From assembly GCA_021790935.1 (NCBI GenBank), contig JAJYFL010000007.1, positions 33,136 through 97,135 on the forward strand: a stretch of 64,000 nt of DNA, read 5' to 3'. The stretch comes from a bacterium (GTDB lineage Bacteria > Vulcanimicrobiota > Vulcanimicrobiia > Vulcanimicrobiales > Vulcanimicrobiaceae). This document shows positions 8,854 through 17,272 of the stretch, piece after piece. How positions within the stretch are numbered: position 1 is the stretch's first letter; every line of letters begins with the position of its first letter. Made by a program: the position numbers and the translations under genes. Below the pieces are notes generated by a model. That model saw only the letters and a list, made by a program, of their open reading frames with translations. It was not told the origin of the DNA and did no database searches.

Positions 8854-11588
8854 GCGCTCGCGCGCCCAGGCTCGTCGACCGGCGACGGGTCCTCGAACGA
8901 ATCCGCCGCCAGGAGGCGCAGATCGTGGTGCTCGTGGCTCCGGCCGGCTACGGCAAGACGTACATCGCGCAGCGCGTCGCTCGGGAGGAGACGTGGGAGT
9001 CGATCGACTGCTCGCTACCGGGCGCCGACGCCATCGCCGTCGTCTCGCGCATCCGCACGCTTGCGCCGGAAAACCGCGACGGCAGCGCCGGGGTGACGGT
9101 GGTCCTGGAATCTTGCGACGCACTTGCGGAAGGCGCCGGACAAGCGCGGAACTTGGCCGCGGCTTTGGCCGATCTCCCGGCACGCACGCGCGTCGTGCTC
9201 TGCGCGCGCAGCGACATCGTGCTGCGTTGCGTACAGGGTTTCGCGCCGCACACCGTCACGCTGCTGCAGCGCGACGATCTCGCGTTTGACGAGAACGAAC
9301 TGCGGCAGCTCTTTGCGGCGGACCGTTGCGACGATGCAACGTTTCTACGCGTTAACCGGCTGCTGCAAGGCTGGCCGGCAGCCGCGCTGTTCGTCGATCG
9401 CGTTTGGAACGACCTTCCTCCCGATGCGCTGACTCAGCCATCGGAGACGATGGCCTTTGCGGGGCTGCTCGAGTACGTCTCGGCGGAGATCGTCACGCCA
9501 CTGGCTGCGCCCCTGCTGCGCGCGCTCGCAAGTTGCGTGGCTGCGGGGGATGCCACCGATGCGGATATCGATCGCGGCGGCACGAACCACGCGCGCAGGC
9601 TCGTGCGCGACTTGCAGCTCGCGCGGTACGGTGGCGACCGGACGATCCAGGTGCATCCGCTAATCGCCGAAGCCCTCAAACACGATCGTTACCAACTCCT
9701 CGGCGAGCAGTTGGCGGAGGTTGCCGCGCGCGCAGAGGAGGGGGGCGATTACATGCGCGCCGCCCGTTGTTACGTGCAAGCCGGCAATGCCGAACGCGCC
9801 GCAGAATCTCTGCGCAGAGATCCAATGGCGAGCTTCATCGTGCCAAGCCCCGTCTACGAACAGATCAACGCGCAGTTTCGGTCCTTGCCATACGTGCGCT
9901 ATCCGGAGATCTGGGTGGCATTCGCTCCAACCCGCCGGCTGATGGTGCATCCCGAGGTCCTGGCGCACGAAGGCCGCACGATCATGCAGGTGCTGGAGGT
10001 CTCCGAGCCCAGCACGCTCTTCTACCGCGTAGCCGCGCAGACATCGATCGCCCTGCGCGACTGCGGACGGGTCGCCGATGCCGCACGCGTTCTGGACCGG
10101 GCCTCCGAAGGTTCGGCTGCGGCCGGCGACGACGCCGCTTCCATGGAATTGCTCGCCGCGCGCATTTCCCTGCAGGCGCACCTCGGCACATTCAGCCGCG
10201 GGCCGGATGCGTGGCCCCGGCTGCGGGCGATCTCGGGAGCGTTCCCGCTGCTGGCCGCCGAAGTGCTCTCGGTCGATATTCGGGCGGCGCGCGCGCGTGG
10301 CCGCTGGGAGCTTGAATTCGACGCGATCGAGCAGCTCACCGCGCAAAGCCGGCGCTCCCGTTCGTATATGGTCGTTGCCTACGCTTGCGCGGAAGGCGTC
10401 TTCGGGTCGTGGATAGCCGGCGACAACGAGGCGTTGGAGACAAATCGTAGCCGCCTGCACGACGTGCTGCGGCAACAAACGATTCCGGGACTCGTGAATC
10501 TCGTGCTGGCCGTCGATAGCCGGCGGCCGAGCGGCGAGCGCGAAGTGGCGCCGCTCTGGGACGCGAGAGCGTTTCTCATAGCCAGCACGCAATCCGATGC
10601 GGCCCGCGATGCCGCGCAGTACGTGCGCCGCGCGCTCGAACTGGCCGATCAGGCAGCCGAAACGTTCACACGTATCCTCGCTCGCATCGCCATGGCGGAG
10701 AAGGTATCGACGACGCGCAAGAAGATGCTGGCCGAAGCGCTCACGCTCTGCGAAGAAGTAGAGTCTCCGGAGTTGCTGGAGAGCGTACGCAATCTGGCGG
10801 AGACGGGCGAGGCGCACGGCTTGCTGGCTCCGCTCGTGAACCGTCTGCGCGCAAGCAGCGGAGAGATCGACCGCACCGTCGACGCACCGGTCGAGATTCG
10901 GCTGGCGGGCGGATCGGTGCGCCGCGGCGATAACGTGCTGCAGATATCGGTGGGGGGAATGGCGTTGCTCGTAGCGCTGGCGATCGAATCGCGGCCGCTA
11001 TCGACGGAGGTCCTCTGCGATCGCCTTTGGCCCGACACGCCGTTCGAGCAGGCCTATAAAGCGTTGAAGATGTGCGTTCATCGGACGCGTGCGCAGCTGC
11101 ACGACGCGGCTGCGATCGAAACGACCGAGGGTGGTTACGCGCTGGCCGCTCACGTGGCGGTCGACATTCGCTTTCTGCCGCGTATTCTCGATGCAGTCGC
11201 TCGCGGCCACGTAACGGGACCTTTGGACGCACAACTCGATACGATCTTTGCGGACCTGGCCAGCGGGCGACCGGCGTCGTTCGCCAACTGGGAATGGTTC
11301 GAGCGCGCGGAAGCGCTGCTGGAGCGCGCGACGCGCGAGATCGGTGAGTATCTCGGACGGCGTGCCCTGCGCGGCGGCGATCACGTTCGCGCGCTCGAGG
11401 TTGCGCACGAATTGACGCGCGTCGACTCCTTGGACGAAGCCGCTATGGAACTCGTGATTTCGGCCCATCTGGCCGCAGGGGACCGCAGCGCTGCCATTCT
11501 GGAGTTCCGACGCTACCAGCGGCGCCTGGCGGAAGAGATGCACGTCGAGCCGTCACCGCACCTCAAGAGACTGCTCGACGAAACGTGA
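8850..11588 (+). CDS. Large ATPase-TPR-BTAD (SARP-type) transcriptional regulator
   Basis: A 912-residue protein. A STAND-type P-loop ATPase lies at the N-terminus (APAGYGKT at residues 30-37, with MalT-like strands to about 240). A long alpha-helical repeat region, probably TPR-like, covers about 250-660. A winged-helix DNA-binding domain (about 680-775, with LCDRLWPDTPFEQAYKALK) and a bacterial transcriptional activator domain (about 790-910) follow. In classical AfsR/DnrI proteins the winged helix and BTAD are N-terminal; here they are C-terminal, as in MalT-like regulators. No in-frame start exists upstream because a stop precedes the ATG. Target genes are unknown. Confidence 0.88.
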   Translation: MSARAPRLVDRRRVLERIRRQEAQIVVLVAPAGYGKTYIAQRVAREETWESIDCSLPGADAIAVVSRIRTLAPENRDGSAGVTVVLESCDALAEGAGQARNLAAALADLPARTRVVLCARSDIVLRCVQGFAPHTVTLLQRDDLAFDENELRQLFAADRCDDATFLRVNRLLQGWPAAALFVDRVWNDLPPDALTQPSETMAFAGLLEYVSAEIVTPLAAPLLRALASCVAAGDATDADIDRGGTNHARRLVRDLQLARYGGDRTIQVHPLIAEALKHDRYQLLGEQLAEVAARAEEGGDYMRAARCYVQAGNAERAAESLRRDPMASFIVPSPVYEQINAQFRSLPYVRYPEIWVAFAPTRRLMVHPEVLAHEGRTIMQVLEVSEPSTLFYRVAAQTSIALRDCGRVADAARVLDRASEGSAAAGDDAASMELLAARISLQAHLGTFSRGPDAWPRLRAISGAFPLLAAEVLSVDIRAARARGRWELEFDAIEQLTAQSRRSRSYMVVAYACAEGVFGSWIAGDNEALETNRSRLHDVLRQQTIPGLVNLVLAVDSRRPSGEREVAPLWDARAFLIASTQSDAARDAAQYVRRALELADQAAETFTRILARIAMAEKVSTTRKKMLAEALTLCEEVESPELLESVRNLAETGEAHGLLAPLVNRLRASSGEIDRTVDAPVEIRLAGGSVRRGDNVLQISVGGMALLVALAIESRPLSTEVLCDRLWPDTPFEQAYKALKMCVHRTRAQLHDAAAIETTEGGYALAAHVAVDIRFLPRILDAVARGHVTGPLDAQLDTIFADLASGRPASFANWEWFERAEALLERATREIGEYLGRRALRGGDHVRALEVAHELTRVDSLDEAAMELVISAHLAAGDRSAAILEFRRYQRRLAEEMHVEPSPHLKRLLDET

Positions 11589-11590
11589 AG

Positions 11591-11604
11591 CTAGGAGGCT
11601 CCTA
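11591..11604. repeat. Short CTAGGAG palindrome between convergent genes
   Basis: CTAGGAGGCTCCTA contains TAGGAG and CTCCTA arms separated by one base. It lies between the stop of the BTAD regulator and the stop of the convergent lipoprotein, and supplies the latter's TAG. The ends resemble the termini of the three larger CTAG-ended elements in this window, so it could be a collapsed copy. It is too short to be sure. Confidence 0.35.
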
Positions 11605-12567
11605 CGGACCGACGGCTATGCTGAAGAGCCCGGCCTGTGGTATTGCGAGCTGGGCGGCCGGGGTGCTCGTGGCGCTTAGCGGAGGCGCGTAGACGTTGAT
11701 CTGTTCGGGGCTCGTTCCCGGTACGCCGAGGTTCGTCACGTAGAGGTTGCCCGCAGCGTCGAAGGCCAAGCCTTCCGGGATATCCATACCGTTGCCGATC
11801 GTATATGCCGGCACGCTCGCTGCCGAGAGCGGAAGGTTATAGACCAAAACGTCGCCGCCGGGAAAACTTTGGTACTTGTTGTTTGCCTGCGTGACGTTGG
11901 CGATGAATGCCTGCGAGCCTTGCACCACGATCGAACGGAGGTCGGCGTTGGGCGGCCCCGGGACGACGGTAGGCGTGGCCGCACCGCTTGAGTACCAGTA
12001 GATATTGCCATTTTGTTGATCGTCCGCGATGATGTCGCCGCTGCGGTCTTGCGCCACGCCGTAGAAGGTGGCACCGGGAAGGGAGAGCGATGCGTTGGGC
12101 GTGCTCGCATTCGCGTACGGCGCGGCGAAGAAGCGTAGGTTTGCGTCCTGCGCTGCGGCCGCCAGTTCGCCGTTGTTTAGGAACGCCAACTGACCGCCGT
12201 TGGCCCCATTTGAAAACTCCGCTGAGATCGCAGGGCTCGTGAGAGGTGATGGAATGATGGCGATCTGCCCGTCGAGCAGGCTCGCCGCTAGGACGCCCTG
12301 GGCGCTGACGGCTACGCCATCCACCGCCGCAAGCGGGATGGTCGCAACAGGCGTCGACGAGGAGGCGATTGGCAAAGCGTAGATGCGAATCGTGCCGCTC
12401 CCCGGCACGCCGTCACCGACGTAGAGATGCTGTGACGAACTCGATACCGGAGGGTCGATTGGGCTGCTTCCGATCGACGTGCTTGAAGACGAACCGCCTC
12501 CGCCGCATCCGGCAAGCGCAACAACCAGAAGGGCGCCCGCGGCACGGCGCGCCGGATATCTCAACAT
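11602..12567 (-). CDS. Secreted lipoprotein with beta-propeller-like repeats
   Basis: A 321-residue protein. A lipoprotein signal (hydrophobic stretch, then VVALAGC) is followed by a Gly/Ser-rich linker. The rest is made of repeated blade-like units containing LYV, AFDAAGNLYVTN and IYALP/VYAPP-type strands joined by SASSTP-like linkers. This looks like an NHL/SMP-30 type beta-propeller tethered to a membrane. The ATG at 12567 has a GGAGG sequence nine bases upstream, which fixes the start although the frame is open further. It follows a small gene by five bases. The ligand is unknown. Confidence 0.72.
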   Translation of the reverse strand: MLRYPARRAAGALLVVALAGCGGGGSSSSTSIGSSPIDPPVSSSSQHLYVGDGVPGSGTIRIYALPIASSSTPVATIPLAAVDGVAVSAQGVLAASLLDGQIAIIPSPLTSPAISAEFSNGANGGQLAFLNNGELAAAAQDANLRFFAAPYANASTPNASLSLPGATFYGVAQDRSGDIIADDQQNGNIYWYSSGAATPTVVPGPPNADLRSIVVQGSQAFIANVTQANNKYQSFPGGDVLVYNLPLSAASVPAYTIGNGMDIPEGLAFDAAGNLYVTNLGVPGTSPEQINVYAPPLSATSTPAAQLAIPQAGLFSIAVGP

Positions 12568-12572
12568 CTCGC

Positions 12573-12941
12573 TCACCCTCCAGAAGATCGAGCTAAGCTG
12601 CTCACGTGCTGGGTAACCTCTTTGAGTTGGTGATTGGCCTCGCGGAAGCGCGAGATCGCCGCATCCCATCTTCCTCGCGACGCGTATTCGGCGATCGTCT
12701 CCATCGCTTCTACGATTTCGCGAGCGTCGCCGATCCTTGCCGCATCGCGAATGCGCCCAGCCAGATCGACCGCTCTGCGGGTATCGGTCGCGCGGAGCGC
12801 GCTCGCAAGCTCGAGATAGCGGTTCTGCAGGTGGGGAAGCCATAGACCCGCCGCAAAGCGAATCGCAAGCCCGCGGCTGCAGTTCAATCTCGTTTCCAGA
12901 CGCTCCAAGCGCGCCGGGGGCGCGTCTGCGAGTATCGCCAT
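12573..12941 (-). CDS. Small helical protein of unknown function
   Basis: A 122-residue protein predicted to be almost all alpha-helical, with many Arg/Ala/Glu residues and a central segment of heptad-like spacing. It has no signal peptide, no membrane segment and no motif that I recognise. A GGAG precedes the ATG at a suitable distance. The stop lies five bases before the downstream lipoprotein start, so the two are probably co-transcribed. The reading frame is better than the competing open frames on both strands, which lack start signals. Confidence 0.55.
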   Translation of the reverse strand: MAILADAPPARLERLETRLNCSRGLAIRFAAGLWLPHLQNRYLELASALRATDTRRAVDLAGRIRDAARIGDAREIVEAMETIAEYASRGRWDAAISRFREANHQLKEVTQHVSSLARSSGG

Positions 12942-13082
12942 CTCTCGACTCCAATTCTCACTGTCAAGGATAATGAAAGCGGGCGCACTAGGGTGGAGCC
13001 GAAAGGCTCAACGCCGCCAGACTTGGGCCCCGTGGGGACGGAGACCCCAGGAGTCCACCGGCAGCCGCCTAACCCTGGACGC
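12942..13082 (+). other. Gene-free leader segment with small hairpins, upstream of carB
   Basis: No gene is seen here. On the plus strand there is a GNRA-type hairpin GAGCC-GAAA-GGCTC at 12996-13009. A second hairpin at 13033-13049 pairs TGGGG with CCCCA around an ACGGAGA loop. Together with the element at 13083-13304 this makes a gene-free stretch of about 360 bases before carB. The segment may be the 5' leader of carB or the promoter of the minus-strand gene. I compared it with common riboswitch consensus features and found no match. Confidence 0.4.
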
Positions 13083-13304
13083 CTAGGAGGCTGTCGCAGT
13101 TGAGCCGTTTTCAGATTTGGCGCCGAGTTTTGTTCGGAGACGAGGCGCGAAGAAGCCGCGCCAGCGCGCATCCTGCGCTGCGCGGCACCTCCGCTTCCGT
13201 GCGGAATGGGAGCGAAGCCGTAGCTTCGTGACTGATGAGCAACGAAGTATTCGGGCAAAAGGCGGCCCAAAGATGGAAACGGCTCAACTGCGACAGCCTC
13301 CTAG
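13083..13304. repeat. CTAG-ended inverted-repeat element A (222 bp)
   Basis: The ends form a perfect 28-bp inverted repeat (13083-13110 with 13277-13304) that starts CTAGGAGGCTGTCGCAGTTG. The stem continues imperfectly inward. The centre holds further hairpins, then a CGAAGC-CGTA-GCTTCG hairpin followed by GTGACTGATGAGCAACGAAG. That core recurs in element B at 42765-42933. The right end is one base before the carB ATG. It has no coding capacity of its own. It looks like a MITE-like or REP-like intergenic element, possibly also a structured leader RNA. Confidence 0.8.
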
Positions 13305-13305
13305 A

Positions 13306-16300
13306 ATGCCCCAGCGCAATGTACTCGTCGTAGGCTCCGGCCCGATCGTCATCGGCCAGGCTGCCGAATTCGACTACGCCGGCGTCCAGGCGTGCCGGGC
13401 ACTGCACGAAGACGGTCATCGCGTCGTTCTGGTCAACTCGAATCCCGCAACGATCATGACCGACCCGGAGGTTGCCGACGCCGTCTACCTCGAACCGCTG
13501 ACGGTCTCGTCGCTCGAGCGGATCATCGAACGCGAGCGTCCGGACGCAATCCTGCCTACGCTCGGGGGGCAGACCGGATTGAATCTCGCGGTAGAGCTGC
13601 ACGAAGCCGGCGTACTCGCGCGTTTCGGCGTCGAACTGCTGGGAACGCCGGTCGAGACGATCGAACTCGCCGAAGACCGCGAGCGCTTTAAGCTGAAGAT
13701 GCTGGAGATCGGCGAGCCGGTGCCCGAGAGCACGGTCGTAACGGCCGTCGAGCCCGGCGTCGCCTTTGCCCGCGTTCGCGGTTATCCGCTGGTCGTGCGC
13801 CCGGCGTATACGCTAGGAGGCACCGGCGGCGGTATCGTCCGGAACGAACGCGAACTTCGAGAGACCCTTGCGAGCGGGCTCTCCGCGAGTCTGATTCATC
13901 AAGTCCTGCTCGAGACGTCGCTACTCGGCTGGAAAGAGATCGAGTACGAAGTCCTGCGCGACGGCGCCGGAAACTGCATCGTCGTCTGCAACATGGAGAA
14001 TCTCGACCCGGTCGGCGTGCATACGGGCGACTCGATCGTCGTCGCGCCCTCGCAGACGCTATCCGATACGGATTATCACATGCTGCGCACGTCGAGTTTG
14101 AACGTTGTCCGAGCCCTAGACGTGCGGGGCGGATGCAACATTCAGTTCGCGCTTCATCCGACGACCGGCGAGTACCGCATCATCGAAGTCAACCCGCGCG
14201 TCTCGCGCAGCTCCGCGCTCGCGAGTAAAGCGACCGGCTACCCGATCGCCAAGATCAGCACGCGAATCGCGCTTGGCGAAACGCTCGATCGGATTCCGAA
14301 TCCCGTTACCGGCGTAACGAAAGCCGCGTACGAGCCGGCGCTCGACTACGTCGTCGTCAAGATTCCCCGCTGGCCGTTCGATAAGTTTCCGCTGGCCGAT
14401 ACGCGGCTCGGCACGCAGATGAAATCGACCGGCGAATCGATGGGCATCGGGCGCACGTTTCAGGCGGCGCTCGTGAAAGCGTTGCGGGGACTCGATCTCA
14501 ACCGCGAAACGCTCACCGGCAACGGCCACGAGCAGTGGACGGCCGAGGAACTCGACGGCGTCATCGAGCGCCCAACGCACGAACGCCTTTTCGCGGTGGC
14601 GGAGTCGCTGCGCGGAGGTCTCCGACGCGGCGACGCTGATGCGGCAGTCGCACGGATCGCCGGCCTCTCGGCTATCGATCGCTTCTGGCTTTACGAGATT
14701 CTGGAGCTGGTCGCATTTGAGGAAGGTTTGCGCGCCGCGGGCGACGCGCCCGATCTGCCCGGGGCACTTCGGAACGGCTACTCGCGCAATGCGGTAGCGC
14801 GGCTCTGCGGCTCGGCCGCCGTCTCCCAGGGCACGAGCTTTCGGATGGTCGATACGGCGGCGGCAGAGTTCCCGGCGAAGTCGCCATACTACTACATGTC
14901 CTACGGCGAAGCCGACGATATGCGCCCTACGGCGCGCGAGGCCGTGGTCGTCGTCGGCAGCGGCCCCATTCGAATCGGTCAGGGCATCGAGTTCGATTAC
15001 TCGTGCGTGCATGCGGCCTGGGCCCTGCGCGAAGCCGGCTACGCGGCGGCGATCGTCAACAATAACCCCGAGACGGTCTCGACCGATTTCGATATCTCGG
15101 ACCTGCTGGTCTTCGAGCCGCCGGGAGCCGACGAGGTAGAAGCGACGTACCTGGCGACGAAGGCCCGCGGCGTCATGCTCGCGTTCGGCGGTCAGACGGC
15201 GATCAACCTCGCCGAGGAACTCGCCCGGCGCGGCGTTAGGATCCTCGGCAACGACCGAGCGAGCTTGGATATGGCCGAGGACCGGGAGAAGTTCGATGCC
15301 GCGCTGAGCCGCCTGGGTGTCGCGAGGCCGGAGGGGAAGGCGGCGCGTTCGTTTCGCGAAGCGCGCGCCATCGCACGCGAGCTCGGCTTTCCCGTCCTCG
15401 TGCGCCCTTCATACGTGCTGGGCGGCCGCGGTATGGAGATCGTCTACAACGAAGGACAGCTGGCTTCGTACGCGGAGTCGGCGCCGCCGATCCTCCCCGA
15501 CGCGCCGCTGCTCGTGGACCGGTACGTCAGAGGGCTCGAAGTGGAGGTCGACGCCGTCTTCGACGGCGAGGATATCTTGATTCCAGGAATCTTCGAACAC
15601 ATAGAGCGCGCCGGCATTCACTCCGGAGACTCGATCGGCGTCTATCCCGCGCAGACGGTCGGCGAAGAGATGGAACGACGCATCGTCGATGCGACCGCCG
15701 CGATCGCACGCGAACTGCGCATCCGTGGCCCGATCAACATCCAGTTCGTGATCGACGGCGACCGCCTCTTCATCATCGAAGCCAACCCGCGGGCGAGCCG
15801 CACCGTTCCGATCATCCAAAAGGCAACGGGCGTAAACATCGTCGCCGCTGCCGTGCGCATCGCGCTGGGCGAGCGGCTGCGCGAGATGCCGTACGGCACG
15901 GGTCTCGTGGCGCGGGCCCCTTTCGTCGTCGTCAAGATCCCGGTATTTTCTTTTGCAAAGATGCGCGGAGTAGAGACGATTCTCGGTCCCGAGATGAAAT
16001 CCACGGGCGAGGTGCTTGGCATAGACACGACCTTCGCCGGCGCGTTGCGCAAAGGGTTTATCGGCGCGGGAGTGCGCCTCCCCGGCACGGGCGGGAACAT
16101 CCTGGTCTCCATTGCGGATGAGGAGAAGGACGACTCGATTCCCATTCTCCGCCGCTACAAAGCGCTCGGACACGCGCTCTACGCGACGCCGGGCACGCGC
16201 GAGCACCTCGAATCGGCGGGGATCGTTTGCCGCCCGGTCAATAAGATCGCCGATGGTTCCCCGCACGTGCTCGATCTGATCGCCTCGCGCGGCGTCGACC

Positions 16301-16491
16301 TCGTGATCAACGACGCCAGCGGGCGGCACGAGCTCTCGGATAATTACAAGATTCGCCGCGCCGCAGTCGAAGCCAACGTAGCGTGTCTCACAAGTCTCGA
16401 TACGGCTCGCGCGCTCGCGGAGGCTCTCGAATCCAACGACGGACCGCCGCGGACTCTTCAGGCCTACCGGCGCATGCATGCGCTCGCCTGA
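13306..16491 (+). CDS. carB: Carbamoyl-phosphate synthase large subunit
   Basis: CarB makes carbamoyl phosphate from bicarbonate, ammonia and two ATP. The 1061-residue protein shows the duplicated ATP-grasp halves: VVGSGPIVIGQAAEFDY near residue 8 and VVGSGPIRIGQGIEFDY near residue 548. An MGS-like allosteric domain is at the C-terminus. The frame is open upstream through element A, but the canonical N-terminus starts at ATG 13306. No Shine-Dalgarno is visible; the bases just upstream (CCTCCTAG) are instead the complement of one. carA lies in a different operon. Confidence 0.96.
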   Translation: MPQRNVLVVGSGPIVIGQAAEFDYAGVQACRALHEDGHRVVLVNSNPATIMTDPEVADAVYLEPLTVSSLERIIERERPDAILPTLGGQTGLNLAVELHEAGVLARFGVELLGTPVETIELAEDRERFKLKMLEIGEPVPESTVVTAVEPGVAFARVRGYPLVVRPAYTLGGTGGGIVRNERELRETLASGLSASLIHQVLLETSLLGWKEIEYEVLRDGAGNCIVVCNMENLDPVGVHTGDSIVVAPSQTLSDTDYHMLRTSSLNVVRALDVRGGCNIQFALHPTTGEYRIIEVNPRVSRSSALASKATGYPIAKISTRIALGETLDRIPNPVTGVTKAAYEPALDYVVVKIPRWPFDKFPLADTRLGTQMKSTGESMGIGRTFQAALVKALRGLDLNRETLTGNGHEQWTAEELDGVIERPTHERLFAVAESLRGGLRRGDADAAVARIAGLSAIDRFWLYEILELVAFEEGLRAAGDAPDLPGALRNGYSRNAVARLCGSAAVSQGTSFRMVDTAAAEFPAKSPYYYMSYGEADDMRPTAREAVVVVGSGPIRIGQGIEFDYSCVHAAWALREAGYAAAIVNNNPETVSTDFDISDLLVFEPPGADEVEATYLATKARGVMLAFGGQTAINLAEELARRGVRILGNDRASLDMAEDREKFDAALSRLGVARPEGKAARSFREARAIARELGFPVLVRPSYVLGGRGMEIVYNEGQLASYAESAPPILPDAPLLVDRYVRGLEVEVDAVFDGEDILIPGIFEHIERAGIHSGDSIGVYPAQTVGEEMERRIVDATAAIARELRIRGPINIQFVIDGDRLFIIEANPRASRTVPIIQKATGVNIVAAAVRIALGERLREMPYGTGLVARAPFVVVKIPVFSFAKMRGVETILGPEMKSTGEVLGIDTTFAGALRKGFIGAGVRLPGTGGNILVSIADEEKDDSIPILRRYKALGHALYATPGTREHLESAGIVCRPVNKIADGSPHVLDLIASRGVDLVINDASGRHELSDNYKIRRAAVEANVACLTSLDTARALAEALESNDGPPRTLQAYRRMHALA

Positions 16492-17272
16492 GTTGAAAGC
16501 GGCGCAGCCCGGGGTGCGCTCCGACGAATCGGAGTGCCGGGCCTTCATACTCGGGGGAAGCGCAACCACGCTCGCCTTCGTCAGCAGCTTCCGCGCGGAG
16601 AGCGCCAAACACGCGGTCGTCGTTACGCGCCTGGTCCCCTTGGCCCAAACGCCCATCGGCGTGGTAGTGGGCGATACGTGGCAGAGCGTTACGGTCGCGT
16701 CCGCGTCTCTGCTGGATTGGGTGGACCAGACGTTTCCGAGCGACGACGAGCACGCATTCGTCGCACCGGCGCGCGAGATCGAACTGCTGGCGCGCGTGCG
16801 CTGGCACGCGCCGATGCCCGAGAAGTTGAACGAAGGCACCGTCGTAAATATCGAGGACGTGCCCGAGGACGTCGCGGAGGCGCTCTTGCACGATGCCGAA
16901 CCGATCGTGCAATGCGCGGCCTGCCGCCGGTTGTGCGTTCGCGATCATTTCGTTTGGAAAGAGCGGCAGTTGTGCGCTTGGGATTACCATCAAACGGTCT
17001 TTGGCAAACGCGGTCCCTGGCACGGCGGGCCTTACGAGAACCGGCATTTTGAGACGCTCCCCACGGCAGCCTACGTTGCGCCGGCGCTCGCTGCCGATGC
17101 AGGGGCGGACGTGATTCTCGCGGTCGGCGGCATAGATGATGCCGTCGCTCGCGAGGCCATCAATGCCCTCCTGAGCGCCGACGCGCAGCGCGCGCATATG
17201 GCCGTACGGACGCCCGACGGTTATACGCTGCTGCGCGAGAGCGATGGCCGGGAACAACAAAGCGCGCCGTGA
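16478..17272 (+). CDS. Unknown protein with a Cys-rich, possibly metal-binding, segment
   Basis: A 264-residue soluble protein that I do not recognise. The only striking feature is CAACRRLCVRDHFVWKERQLC near residues 147-167, whose Cys spacing (C-x2-C-x3-C, then another Cys and His) could bind zinc or another metal. It starts inside the end of carB (14-base overlap) and its stop overlaps the following PBP gene as GTGA, so it is in the same transcript as both. The N-terminal half is a mixed alpha/beta region with no clear motif. Confidence 0.6.
   Translation: MRSPELKAAQPGVRSDESECRAFILGGSATTLAFVSSFRAESAKHAVVVTRLVPLAQTPIGVVVGDTWQSVTVASASLLDWVDQTFPSDDEHAFVAPAREIELLARVRWHAPMPEKLNEGTVVNIEDVPEDVAEALLHDAEPIVQCAACRRLCVRDHFVWKERQLCAWDYHQTVFGKRGPWHGGPYENRHFETLPTAAYVAPALAADAGADVILAVGGIDDAVAREAINALLSADAQRAHMAVRTPDGYTLLRESDGREQQSAP

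Noticed and set aside
12985..13062. Riboswitch upstream of carB (GNRA hairpin and ACGG-loop hairpin)
   Set aside because: An ACGG loop recalls guanidine-II RNAs, but only one such hairpin is present, and no known consensus for TPP, cobalamin, SAM, ykkC, ZTP or glycine fits. Kept only as an unassigned structured segment.
13117..13305. N-terminal extension of carB through element A
   Set aside because: The frame is open, but the added residues are translation of the repeat and have no match to CarB; the family N-terminus starts at 13306.
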